From positions 576,001 to 640,000 of the forward strand of contig CANJKZ010000952.1 in the NCBI GenBank assembly GCA_947471745.1: 64,000 nt of DNA, given 5' to 3'. The position numbers were made by a program, and so were the translations under genes. This stretch comes from Closterium sp. Naga37s-1. Its lineage: Eukaryota > Streptophyta > Zygnematophyceae > Desmidiales > Closteriaceae. Positions 34,855 to 45,800 of the stretch are shown here, one piece after another (the first letter of the stretch is position 1; the number at the start of each line of letters is the position of its first letter). A model generated the notes under the pieces. It saw only the letters and a list, made by a program, of their open reading frames with translations, did no database searches and was not told the DNA's origin.

Positions 34855-35150
34855 TGGCTTGAGGCTTTGGGGCGTAGGTTGCTGGGGCGCCTGCTATAGC
34901 AGGCAGCTGTGGGCGCAAATGACAGGGGAAGGGGAGGAGGTGATAGACTGGGTAAAGGGGGGATTTGCGCAAGGGGGGAGTGGGGGACGTGGAGGGGGAG
35001 TGGGGGACGTGGAGGGTGGTGGTGAAGCTGCGAGCTGCCATGCATAACCACCGTCAGAGGGGGCTGATACTTTGAGCGCCTGGAGTCTCAAAGGCTACTG
35101 TATGTGCCCTATGGAGGCGCCTGTAGCAGCATGCACGTGTGGGTGCAGGT
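34855..35150 (+). repeat. Decayed duplicate of the ligase exon 9 end and its 3' flank
   Basis: From about 34927 the sequence repeats the end of exon 9 (GEEVI, then GDVEGG) and continues through a stretch resembling the 3' flank at 34840-34925, including GGGGCTGAT and GGCGCCTG(C/T)...AGCAG. It is a tandem copy of the gene's tail, now non-coding. Confidence 0.65.
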
Positions 35151-35697
35151 AGATTAGTGCTCGAGCTTGGACCGTTATGGCATGAAAGTTCATTTTGATC
35201 TACCGTAGCTGGGTTTTGCGGCGACCCAAAGACCGTGCAAGGCATGGCATGAGGGTTTTTAGCTCCATGTGATAACCAGTGGATTGCTGTGTGGGAAAGC
35301 TGCCTTCTCTGCTTGACTGCTGCAGGATGGGGTGTGCAGTTGCTGATTGCATATGCAGCAAATTAATCTACAGTTGCCATTGCCAGTACCACGTCTACAC
35401 AAACCACTACTGTACTTGGAAATCTTACCCAACAAGATATTTTTATATTTATTTAAGACACTATCACAGCCAGTATGTTTTGCTAGCCAATCAGCTGGCA
35501 TGGCAATCATTCCAGCACACAGCAAAACATGTCTCCAGAACAATGGAAGCTATGCAAGGAATGCGATGCAAGACGCCCCCCCCCCTCCCGAAACGGCAGG
35601 CAAAAGGCATGGGAGTTATGAAATTAATGCAAGGCATGGGAGGAAGGAATGGGAGAGAGCCATGGGATGGGGCACGTGTGTGGCCGTTGAGTGGCAG
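35151..35697. other. Convergent intergenic region, ligase and copine 3' flanks
   Basis: A less GC-rich stretch between two gene ends, with an A/T-rich part near 35430-35460 that could serve 3' end formation. I see no gene in it. Confidence 0.45.
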
Positions 35698-35964
35698 TCA
35701 GTAGGGCGGCTTGTACCCTTGCTGCGGAGGAGGGGGATACCCTCCTGGCTGGGACGGGTAGCCACCCTGCTGTGTTGGAGAACCTGCGTGCTGTGGAGGG
35801 TAACTGCCGGGCTGGGAGGAGTAACCACCCTGCTGTGGAGGGTTATTACCCTGCTGTGTGGGGTAACCGCCAGGTTGAGAAGAATAACCGCCCTGTTGTG
35901 GAGGGTAACCACCCTGTTGATTTGGCTGTGGGGGGTAACCAACCTGTTGAGAAGTATAACCACC
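35698..35964 (-). other. In-frame continuation of the copine C-terminal repeat tail beyond the TAG
   Basis: Immediately after the TAG the same frame continues for 88 codons of GGYPPQQ- and GGYSSQP-like repeats, ending QGYKPPY and a TGA (35698-35700). At the TAG the neighbouring repeat units have CAG. This is either a recent nonsense change, a polymorphism or assembly error, or read-through. If translated through, the protein would be 541 residues including the decoded stop. Confidence 0.6.
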
Positions 35965-36103
35965 CTACTGAGAGGGGTAACCACTCTGCTGCCCATACCC
36001 CCCTTGAGGAGGCGGGTAACCGGCATCTTGGGAAGAGAACTGGTCCGGAGCAGGGGGTGCGGAGGGGGCAGTGGGATAGCTGGAAGGGGGGACACCAGGG
36101 TAT

Positions 36104-36140
<37 letters not shown>

Positions 36141-39100
36141 AGTAGGGGGGTGGTTGCTGCTGGCCATACGGTGGTGGCTGCTGCTGCTGTTGCTGGTATC
36201 CCATGCCCATGCCTGCAGCAGCAGCAGCATCCATCTCGAGCACTCGTGGCGGGGGAGGCAGCGGTGGGGTGGGTGGCATGCGACCGATGCGCTTGCTGCA
36301 CGAAACACATTGGGGGAAGGGGGCACAGCACGTGGGGGAATGGGGGGCAGGGTGAGGGATAACGAGGAGGAGAGATGCGTGCGATGAGGGAGAGCGATGG
36401 CCATGGATGGCGATTGACAGCCACTCCATGTGAACTCGAGGAGCAAGAAACCACCCATCCACACCTTTTCCACTTAACCCACTACCCCCTACCCTCACCC
36501 AAAAAAACTCTCCGCTCAACCGAGAGTGCCCCACTCACCCCAGCGTGCCCATCTCGCTGCACGCCTTAAACTGCAAGGGCACCTCCATGAGCGCACTCAG
36601 TGCAAAGCGCACCGCCTTCTGCTCGTGCGGCCCCGGTGCTGCCAGGATCTGCGAGCAGTCCACAAACTGAAAGGGGGTGGGGAGTGGGAGAGAGGGGGTG
36701 AGGGAGGGGGAAGGGGAGGGAGGGAAAGGGAAGGAGTGGGGGTTGAAAGGGGGAAAGACAAATGGGCGGCGCACCGCCTTCTGCTTGTGCGGGCCCGGCA
36801 TTGCTAGGATCTGCGAGCAGTCCACGAACTGAAGGGGGGAGGTGGAGAGGGGGGGAAGAAGGTAACGGTGTTAGTGCGAGCTTCAAGTTGTTTTTATCAT
36901 TCATGAAGGAGCCAGGATCAGCGGGACTTTGGTGCAATGCAGGAAGGGGGGCAGGAGGGAGGTTGATGATGTCACGAGAGGTAACAAGCGGCACGTATGG
37001 AGGGAGTTGCACATCACTCACAAGCAGTTTGGCAACAAACAACAAGGGTGTGGGCAGAAAAAGGAGCAGGACAGCCGTAAAACACAAGCGGCTACAAAGA
37101 ATCTGGCTTTAAATGTTTTCATCAGTCCAAATCGGCTGCTATAACTGATTGCAAACTCATTGCACTCAGGTTTCCATGCCAATTCTCCTTTTACGAGAGA
37201 GAAAAAAAAGAAGAGGAAGAAGAAAAAAGAAGCAACAAGGAGTGGCTCCGCAAAGGAGCAGGACAGCCAAAGCGACCCAGAAGTTGTCGAAGTTGCGTTG
37301 GGGCAGCCCGTCGTCAAAGCTGTGCATCACATCCCACGAGTGGGATGAGCGAGACGGGCGAGATAGGTGTGGGGAGATGCACGAAGAGATGCGCATGTGT
37401 GGCACAGGAAAGCAGAAGGGCGGCACCTGGAAGTTGTCGAAGTTGCGCTGCGGCAGCCCGTCGTCAAAGCTGTGCATCACGTCCCACGGGCCGTCGCCCA
37501 CCCCCACGAGTATGATGGAGAGTGCGTAGTTGCTGGCAGGGGGCGTGGCGATGGCGTTGCAGCGTGCGCGGAGGGAGAGGCGGGCGAGAAAGGATCGAAG
37601 GGAGGAGCACGGGGGAAGAAGAAGAGGAAGGGAAGGAGCAAATAGGGGAGGGGAGAGGGGGAAGGTGGAAAAAGGGACACGGGAGAGAGGGAAGGAAGAG
37701 AGGGGAGAGGGTGAGTACCTGGAAGTTGTCGAAGGCCCGGGCAGGCAGCAGGTTGTCAAAGCCGTGCATCACATCCCATGGGCCGTCACCCACGCCCACC
37801 AGCACTATGGAGAGCGCGTAGTTGCTGCAGTAAGTGGGGAGAGGGAGGGTGCAGGCAGAGGGGACAAAGGTGTGAGATGGGGCAGCAGATCGTCAAAGCC
37901 GTGCATCACATCCCATGGGCCGTTCCCCACGCCCACGAGCACTATGGAGAGCGCGTAGTTGCTGCAGCAAGTGGGGAGGGGAAGGAGGAGGGGGGGAGGG
38001 GAGGGGGGGGAGGGGGACGGGACGGGGAGAGGGGGTGGAAGCGGGGAAAAAAGAGTGAGATGGTGGCAATGGAGGGAGAGGGGGGGACAGGCAACGATGT
38101 ATGTAGAAAGGGGATGAGAGAGTCCTGACGGTGCAAAGACTGATTTGTGATTCGTGAAGTGCGAAGGGGCGAGTGGAGAGGAAGAGGCAGGAGAGGGGGG
38201 GTCCATCGCATTGAGTGCAGGCCCGGGGGCCGGCGCACATGAGATGAGATGGCGGTGTGGCGCAGTGGAGCAGTCGGCCTCCAGCCCCACCTGACGGCCT
38301 GCCGTGCAGCCTCCTCCATCCCAATGCACCGCAATGCACCCCTCACAACCGCCTCACCTGGCGGCAACGATGGCGTCCACAGTGGCGCGTTCCTGCTTGC
38401 TCAGCTGCCCGGGCGGCACGTCCGCACTGCGCGTCACCTGGGGGGGGGGGGGTTGGGGGGTTGGGGGCAGGAGGCCATTCGTGCCAAGGGACAGAAGGCG
38501 GGGAGGGAGGTGAAGGATGAAGGTCAATGAGAGAGCAGACACGGGAGGATATGCGGGATCAAAGGAGGTCATGGGGGACATAAAAGGCAAAGCGGGGCAC
38601 GAAAGACCATGGGGGGCTTTGCGAGCAGAGCAGGCACGCACCTGACCGTCAGCAGTGATGAGCAGCACGTGGTAGTTGCTGCCGCCACTCTCACTACCCA
38701 CCTGCTACCACCGCACTGCACCACACCGCACCTGACCGTCATCAATGATGAGCAGCACGTGGTAGTTGCTGCCGCCACTCTCACTACCCACCTGCTATCA
38801 CCGCACTGCACCACACCGCACCTGACCGTCAGCAATGATGAGCAGCACGTGGTAGTTGCTACCGCCACTCTCACTACCCACCGCACTGCACCACACCGCA
38901 CCTGACCGTCAGCAATGATGAGCAGCACGTGGTAGTTGCTACCGCCACTCTCACTACCCACCTGCTACCACCGCACTGCACCACACTGCACCTGACCGTC
39001 AGCAATGATGAGCAGCACGTGGTAGTTGCTACCGCCACTCTCACTACCCACCTGCTATCACCGCACTGCACCACACCGCACCTGACCGTCAGCAATGATG

Positions 39101-41731
39101 AGCAGCACGTGGTAGTTGTTACCGCCACTCTCACTGCCCACCTGTTATCACCGCACTGCACCACACCGCACCTGACCGTCATCAATGATGAGCAGCACGT
39201 GGTAGTTGCCTCCGCTCTCACTACCCACTTACTATCACCGCACTGCACCACACCGCACCTGACCGTCAGCGATGATGAGCAGCACGTGGTAGTTGCCGCC
39301 ACTCTCCTCCACTATGCGCACCGCTGCCTCTATTGCCGGTGCAAAGGACGTGGGACCTGCGAAAGGGGAGAGGAGGAGAGGGAGGGCGAGCATGGAGAGA
39401 GAGGAAAAGAGATGGCAAGGCTGAAACGTTTTGAAATGACTCACTGCCGAAGCGGCTCCCCACGTCAAGCTCTCAGGTGCGCTGCTCCTCACGTCAAGCT
39501 CTCAACAGCGCACCTGAAAGCTTGACGTGGGGAGCATCGCACCTGAGAGCTTGACGTGAGGGGCGATGACACGGTAGCGCGAGAGCGCCTCTGCAATGCC
39601 GTTGCAAGAGCGGTTGTCACGGTTGAATGAAAACAGAAGGGAGACGGCAGCAGCAGCATTAGCGCACCTGAGAGCTTCACGTGGGGGGCGATGGCACGGT
39701 AGCGCGAGAGCGCCTCAGCAATGCCGTTGCAAGAGCGGTTGTCACGGTTGAATGAAAACAGAAGGGAGAGGGCAGCAGCAGCAGTAGCACACCTGAGAGC
39801 TTCACGTGGGGGGCGATGGCACGGTAGCGCGAGAGCGCCTCAGCAATGCCGTTGCAAGAGCGGTTGTCACGGTTGAATGAAAACAGAAGGGAGAGGGCAG
39901 CAGCAGCATTAGCGCACCTGAGAGCTTCACGTGGGGGGCGATGGCACGGTAGCGCGAGAGTGCCTCAGCAATGCCGTTGCAAGAGCGGTTGTCACGGTTG
40001 AATGAAAACACAGCCTTGTCATGCGTTGTGGCTGCTCAATGCGCATGAGGGGGACGGGTGGGGAGGGGAAAAGGGTGGTGGCTGAGGGGAGGGAGCGGGA
40101 GGTGGAGTGGAGCGGAATGAGTGGTGGGAGTGTCGAAGAAAGAAAATGCATGTGCTTGCAATGCATGTGTGAACGCAGTGCACACGCACAACTAGGAGGA
40201 GTGGGAAGGAAGGAGCCGACTGAACTGACCATCGCCGAAGCCGAAGGCGGGGATGAGGTTGTCCTCGTCGAAGGGCTCTAGCGTCTCCCCGATGATCTGA
40301 ATGGCCTGCTCGTACGGATTCATGTGCGCGCCTATGGCGTGTAGGCAGCGGCCGCCGAATGTGTGCTTGCCTGCAGGGAGGGGCAGGAGGGACACGGAAG
40401 GAAAAGAAGTGAGGGTTGCGGGGCGGCAACAGGGGAACACGAGACAAGGGGGCAGAGGGGTGGGACGCAAGGGAGGGGCTCGAGGGTCTCCCCGATGATC
40501 TGAATGGCCTGCTCGTACGGATTCATGTGCCGCCCTATGGCGTGCAGACACCGGCCACCGAAGGTGTGCTTGCCTGATAGTGGGGCAATGCACGCGTGCA
40601 TGTTCATACGGGCAGGGTCGGGGAAGGGCGAGGGGACTTGAGAGCAGGACTGGGAAGGTGTGGTGAGACAAGAGGTGAGGAAGGACGATGGCAGTGGGGT
40701 GTGGAGAGAAGCCGGCACATGGCGGGACGAAGGGGAGGCGAAGGTGGGATGGGGAGGATGGTGGACGGACGGTAGCACGGCAGTTGAATGGTGCAGTGCG
40801 GGTGGTGAGACGGGAAGGACGGCGGTTGGTTGCGGCAAAGGCGGTGTGAGAGGGAGAGGGTGAACTGGTTAGTGCAAGAAGTGTGCGGAACCGTAGAGTG
40901 TGGGGCGAGGAAGAGAGAAGAGGCAGAATGAAAGGCACAAAACGAGATGCACAGATGCTGACAAGGTGGTGAGTAGAGAGATCTGACCTGTCCATTCGTT
41001 GCTCTTGGTGAAATCAACGGCTACGATGAGGTTGCTGGACTCGAGTCCCACCTCTCGCAGCTTATCCTGCACCTGCGGGCGAGCAGAGAGGCGAATGAGG
41101 GAGGGAGGCAGGCAGATGAGCACACAGGCGAGCAGGCGGGCAGTGACGCAGGCAAGCAGGCACAAGGCAGTGAGCAGAGCATGCGGGTAGCAAGTGAACA
41201 AGTGCAGGCACGCGAGCGAGCAAGCAAGCAAGTAGGCAAGCAGGCAGGTGCCGTGCACCCCCACCCCACGCATGAGACAAGCGAGTATGCACGGACATCC
41301 ATCGTCTCACAACCACGTGGCGCATGCGACACCCGCCACCCATCCCTACCCACCTGCGCCATGTTCAACCCCCGCTTCCCCCCAACCTGCGGTGTGCTCA
41401 CCCGACCCCCCGCCCCCCCGTACTCTTCCCTCCTCCTCTCTGCACTCCCCCGTACCTGCTGAATGGTCTGGAACGAGTCCGGGATGAATCCGTACTTCTG
41501 CTGGAAAGTCATCTGCGCCCTCCCCCCCCCGCCGCCCCCCGCTGCCCCGCCATACCCCCCCGCCTGCCCATACCCCCCCGGCGCTCCGCCATAGCCCGCG
41601 GGCGGCGGCGCAGGTGGCGCGTAGCCGCCCTGCGCGTACCCCGCGGGGGGAGGGGGGTACCCAGGCTGGCCGGCCGGCGGCGGTTGCGGCTGCTGCTGCT
41701 GCGGCTTGCCTTTTTTGAAAAAGCCGAACAT
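35965..41731 (-). CDS. RGLG/copine-type von Willebrand A domain protein (no RING seen)
   Basis: Nine exons give 452 residues: 41731-41456, 41072-40988, 40370-40230, 40031-39918, 39356-39259, 38437-38358, 37824-37719 (or 37532-37427), 36666-36539 and 36295-35965. All phases agree. The N-terminus is a Pro/Gln/Gly/Tyr-rich tail starting [14 protein letters not shown]. The copine vWA domain follows, with [13 protein letters not shown] (residues 109-121; D112, T114 and S116 form a MIDAS-like site). Further family marks are [63 protein letters not shown] and [13 protein letters not shown]. Plant RGLG proteins add a C-terminal RING ubiquitin-ligase domain, but here the C-terminus is a Tyr-Pro-Gln-rich tail without one. 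A TAG at 35965-35967 ends the frame, yet it stays open to a TGA at 35698. Confidence 0.85.
36767..36835 (-). repeat. Partial copy of copine exon 8
   Basis: Acceptor plus the first 22 or so codons of exon 8 ([20 protein letters not shown]) in intron 7, with a few differences from the true exon at 36539-36666. It has no matching donor. Confidence 0.8.
37266..37345 (-). repeat. Copine exon 7D, partial copy
   Basis: The 3' half of exon 7B ([19 protein letters not shown]) repeated downstream, without an acceptor and with an altered donor. It is non-functional by appearance. Confidence 0.75.
37427..37532 (-). repeat. Copine exon 7B, intact alternative of exon 7A
   Basis: 106 bp with acceptor CCAG and donor GTGCCG, encoding a version of exon 7 ending [12 protein letters not shown]. 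Compared with exon 7A (37719-37824), 9 codons differ silently and 6 change the residue, the latter clustered after the conserved GPWDVMH. Both enter in phase 2 and leave in phase 0, so joining both would break the frame. It is a candidate mutually exclusive exon. Confidence 0.75.
37719..37824 (-). repeat. Copine exon 7A
   Basis: 106 bp with acceptor TGCAG and donor GTACTC, ending [12 protein letters not shown], the form nearest to plant RGLG proteins. It is used in the gene model. Confidence 0.8.
37893..37961 (-). repeat. Copine exon 7C, partial copy
   Basis: Acceptor and the first two thirds of exon 7A, almost identical (one difference is VGN for VGD), then divergence before the donor. It appears to be a recent partial duplicate. 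Confidence 0.75.
38639..39258 (-). repeat. 90-bp x7 array of the copine exon 5 donor end
   Basis: Units start at about 38639, 38729, 38819, 38899, 38989, 39079 and 39169. The true exon end lies in the next unit, at 39256. Spacing is 90 bp with one 80 and one 87. Each carries the last 50 or so bases of exon 5 ([15 protein letters not shown]), its GTGCGG donor and a piece of intron. Unit-to-unit identity is very high, so the array is recent. Confidence 0.88.
39455..39535. repeat. Inverted repeat made from the copine exon 4 donor end
   Basis: Arms 39455-39484 and 39506-39535 are 30 bp each with one mismatch, separated by 21 bp that hold a third, imperfect copy. Each arm contains the exon 4 end (PHVKLS) and its donor, in opposite orientation. 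The transcript could fold into a hairpin that hides splice sites. Confidence 0.8.
39536..39917 (-). repeat. 125-bp x3 array of copine exon 4
   Basis: Copies begin at 39536, 39661 and 39786, and the true exon end falls in the next unit at 39911, all 125 bp apart. Each has about 90 bp of exon 4 ([11 protein letters not shown] to PHVKLS), the donor and about 35 bp of intron. They lack the exon's first codons and acceptor. Confidence 0.88.
40477..40575 (-). repeat. Copy of copine exon 3
   Basis: About 100 bp repeating the acceptor side of exon 3 ([13 protein letters not shown], then [17 protein letters not shown]), with few differences, upstream of the true exon 3 (40230-40370). Confidence 0.8.
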
Positions 41732-42655
41732 GGGGAACGCGCTGGGGCTGACTTGAATGGGAGAAGGAAAGAGAGGGGTTGGTGCTGGCGGTAAGGAGGA
41801 CGACGAAAGAGCGCGAAACGAGAGCGCGAAACGAGAGGCAGATACGAGAGGCCGAAACGAGAGGCCGCAACGAGAGCGCGAAGAAGAAAGAGGAAGGCGA
41901 GGCGAACGGATCGAACGCTAGGCGATTTCGAGCTAGTAGGTAAGGGGATCAGTGTTAGTTGCAATGTATTTCGATTCGTGTGAGTGGCAAACGACAGGAG
42001 GTGGCGGCAGGTAAGTACTCGTGGCGAGGAGAGGCGGTTTCGTCGCGCGCTCTTGGCGTCTCACCCTCGCGACGAGTGGAGCAAACAAAAGGACACGGAT
42101 CGGCCAACGACGGGAAAACGCTGGAGGCGCGTGAGACGCGTTAATGAGTTGCGGCTAGGAAGCAGGCGACAGTCTTCATTCTCACGCCACTGCGATTCTG
42201 CTCGCGGCTTCACCTAGGGCCAGTAGTTTCGGACGAGGTGCAAGTGGGACAGCTCAGATTAGTTTGCGAATGCGGTGCTGCGGAGTGCACTGCGATGGGG
42301 ACGTGCGTAGAGTTGCATGAGAAACTACACACAACTAAAGCTGAAACTCCAAATAATGTAAATTGCGTTTGCTAAAGAATACCATAAACAACAACCATTT
42401 TATTCCTACAGTGCCCGTTCGGGACACAACTGTCTGCAAGCCAACCCATATTTGTTCAACTTGGCAATACACTTATCTGCTCCCCAATCGTTCATGTGTG
42501 CCTGCCCGCCTAGCCTACCTGCCAACCTCCACTGCACACCAGCTCAGCATTTCCAGTGTGCTCCCATCCCATCTCTACTGTACCCACCCATCCATCACGG
42601 CAAACAAGCAGCACACCATTATCCTTTGTCTCCGTGCACCGCACTGCACCGCACT
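41732..42655. other. Intergenic region between GAR transformylase 3' end and copine start
   Basis: 924 bp between two minus-strand genes. The right part (about 42230-42450) is richer in A/T and may hold the 3' untranslated region of the upstream gene. The left part should hold the copine promoter. No gene is seen. Confidence 0.45.
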
Positions 42656-42795
42656 CTACTCGAACTCGTTGCCATCCTTTGTGGTGCGAATGAGCGGCAC
42701 GCCATCCTCCCGCCACTCCACACGGCCGTCACACAGCGCTGCCACCACACGTGCATACAGTTGGTGCTCCTGATAACACAGAGAGGGGGGGGAGA

Positions 42796-42826
<31 letters not shown>

Positions 42827-45800
42827 TCATACACGTGGGGGAGGATGTGTGGGAGGAAGGGGAGCCGAGCCTGATGCCGCACAGCGCTGCCACCACACGT
42901 GCATACAGTTGGTGCTCCTGCAAGCACAGAGGGGTTGGCGACACAAGAAGGGGGGAGGAAGTGTGGCGGCAAGGACATGTTGGAGGAACGGCAGGGCAGC
43001 CTGTGAGCAGATAGGTGGGGTCATGCACATGGGGGGGAAGGGGTTGGGGGTGTGGCATCAAAGACATGAGGGGGGAGGGGTTGGGGGTGTGGCATCAAAG
43101 ACATGAGGGTTGAGAAGGGCGCATTCTGAAATCTCATAGTGCTGCCAGCGTCACCACGCACGGATAATGCCGGTTCTCCTGAGAGCAGAGGAGATGGCCA
43201 TTCGTGTGAGGAGGAGTGTGTGGAGTCACGCATGTGGAGGGAGGGAGCAAGAACACACGGGAGGAAAGGGGTCTCATGACAACCTGACGCTGCACAGTGC
43301 TGCCAGCACACACACATACAGCTGGTGCTGATGTGACTTTTGAGGCGCCTTTAGAGGGAAGTGTGAGAAGGAACGAGTGGTGAGGAAGGAAGGCCTCATG
43401 CGTCCTGCTGTGGCGCAAACAGCATTCCCCACCAGCAGCACACGCAGCCGGCTCTTTCGAGAGAGCAGTGAAGTACAGGAGGGAGGGGCGCGGTTATGTC
43501 AACAGCAAGAGTGTGAATTGGCACCAGAAAGAATGTGGCGGGGGGAAGAAGGTGAGCGATCTGGGGGGGAAACGAGAGCCGGATAGAGAGCATGGTAGAG
43601 ATGATAAGAGGGGGGAGGAAGCAGGTGCGAGCATTGAGGGAGTGATTGGAGCCATTATCAGTGCAACAACCCACTGCTGCCTGTTGCTTCACGCCACTCA
43701 GGAAAAGCGTTCTCCCCATGAGTTTTCATTTCTGGTTATTTACTCCGTCATGTTCACACAACCCGCAGCACACGCAGAACAGCCACTTTAGGGTCAGTAG
43801 GGAAGGCCCCCCACCCACCCACGCACACACACACTCCTGCAGGGCTGGGGGGTGGGGCGTGCAGGTGGTGGGAGCTCCATCCACGCACAGGCAGTACACA
43901 GACACCCACCCACACACCCACCTGGGTGAGGACCCTCTCACTCACCCAACCACCCACCCACGCACACAGACACCCACCTGGGCGAGCACGCGCGCCTGCA
44001 GGGCGGGGGGGTCATCGGAGGGCAGCACGGGCACGACCGCCTGTGCTGCTATGGGGCCGTGGTCGTACCGCTCGTCCACGAAGTGCACCGTGGGGCCTGA
44101 TACCCTGTTATGGAGGGGGGAGGGAGGCAAGGGTGGAGGGGAGTGAGAGGGAAGAGGCGGGGGAACTGAGGGAAGCACGGGCACCACCACCAACGCTGCT
44201 ATGGGCCCGTGGTCGTACTGCTCGTCCACAAAGTGCACCGTTGGGCCTGACACCCTGGCAGGGGGATGGAGGGGGGGAAAAGGGGAGGGGAGTGAGAGGG
44301 AAGACGTGGGAAGAGTGAGGGCAGCACGGGCACCGCCGCCTGCGCTGCTATAAGCCCGTGGTCATAGAGCTCGTCCACGAAGTGCACTGTTGGGCCTGAT
44401 ACCCTGTTAAGGAGGAGGGGGGGAAGTGGTGTGGGGTGGGAGGGAAGTGTAAGGGCAGCACAGGTGGCCACCACTGCCTGTGCTGCTATGGAGCCGTGGT
44501 CATAGCGCTCATCCACAAATTGCACCATTGGGCCTGATACTCTTTAATGGGGGGAAGGGGTGGGGTGGGGAAGGGGAGAGGAGGTGAAGTGTTTACAAGA
44601 AGCCCTTGCCACCCACCTGGCGATGTGATTTGTACTGCACCAACCCACGCCACAGCACACGCCAGAACATCCCAAGCACGTCAGCCCCATGCGCGCACCT
44701 AGCCCCAGAAGCAATGACGGCTTTGTCCACGCGCATGCCATAGCAGCCCTTGCCACCCGCCTGGCGATGTGACTTGCACTGCACTAACCCACAGCACACG
44801 CCAGAGCATCCACAACACAGCAGCCCCATGCACGCACCTGGCGCCAGAGGCAATCACGGCTTTATGCACGCGCATGCCATAGTAGCCCTTGCCCCCGAAC
44901 GCGGGCAGCAGCGCGGGGTGGATGTTGAGGATGGCTCGGGGGAACGCCTCCACCAGCGAGGCGGGCAGCAGCTTCAGATACCCCGCCAGCACTACAAAGT
45001 CCACCCCGTGCTGCCTGGGCAAACAGATGGCATTGAGAGGGGTGGGTAGGGGTAGGGGTAGAGTGAGAAACGCCTCCACCAGCGAGGCGGGCAGCAGCTT
45101 CAGATACCCCCCCAGCCCGTGCTGCCTGGACGTGGGAGGAGTGGAAAGGGTGCGGGCCAGGGAGGCAAGAGAACGGGATGAGCTGGGGGAGAAAAGCGGA
45201 GAGGCGGGCAGCAGCTTCAGGTACCCTGCTAGCAATATGTTGTGCACCCCGTGCTGCCTGGGTAAACAGATGGGATTGAAAGGGGTGGGTAGGGGTGGGG
45301 GTAGAGTGAGAAACGCCTCCACCAGCGAGGCGGGCAGCAGCTTCAGGTGACCCCCAGCACCATGTAGTGCTGCTGCTTGGGCCGTGAAGTGAGTGGGGGA
45401 TAGTGGGTTGGGGAGGGGAATGGGTGTGGCGGTGAGCAGCTGGGTGGTGGCAGCAGATTTATCAGGCAGCTGGGGGAGGGGCTGTGCGGGCACGAGTGCG
45501 AGAAAGCGAAACAGGGAGTGGCAATGGCAAGCACGAGTAGAGTCCCGTGCCGGTAGGAACGCAGAGACTGACCGCATGGCGGCGAGCAGCTCGTCAGGCG
45601 TGAGGCCGATTTGTTCGCTGGGCGGCAGCTTGGCGTTGACGGGGAAGGCGAGCGTGGGGATGCCGCTGGCGCGCGCGTACTGCCACCCCCCGCACTCTTC
45701 GCCCCCACGCGCGCAAGCACACAGCGACCTCCCCGCCACGACGTGATGGTGGGGACGAAAGGGGAGGACAGGAGGAGAAGAGGGGGAGGGCGGGGGGGGA

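Noticed and set aside
37266-37345. Exon 7D as a third usable alternative exon
   Set aside because: It lacks an acceptor and its donor context is altered, so it is only a fragment of 7B.
38639-39918. Regular direct repeats of 90 and 125 bp resembling a CRISPR array
   Set aside because: The repeat units are pieces of the neighbouring copine exons with their donor sites, there are no unique spacers, and the setting is a eukaryotic intron.
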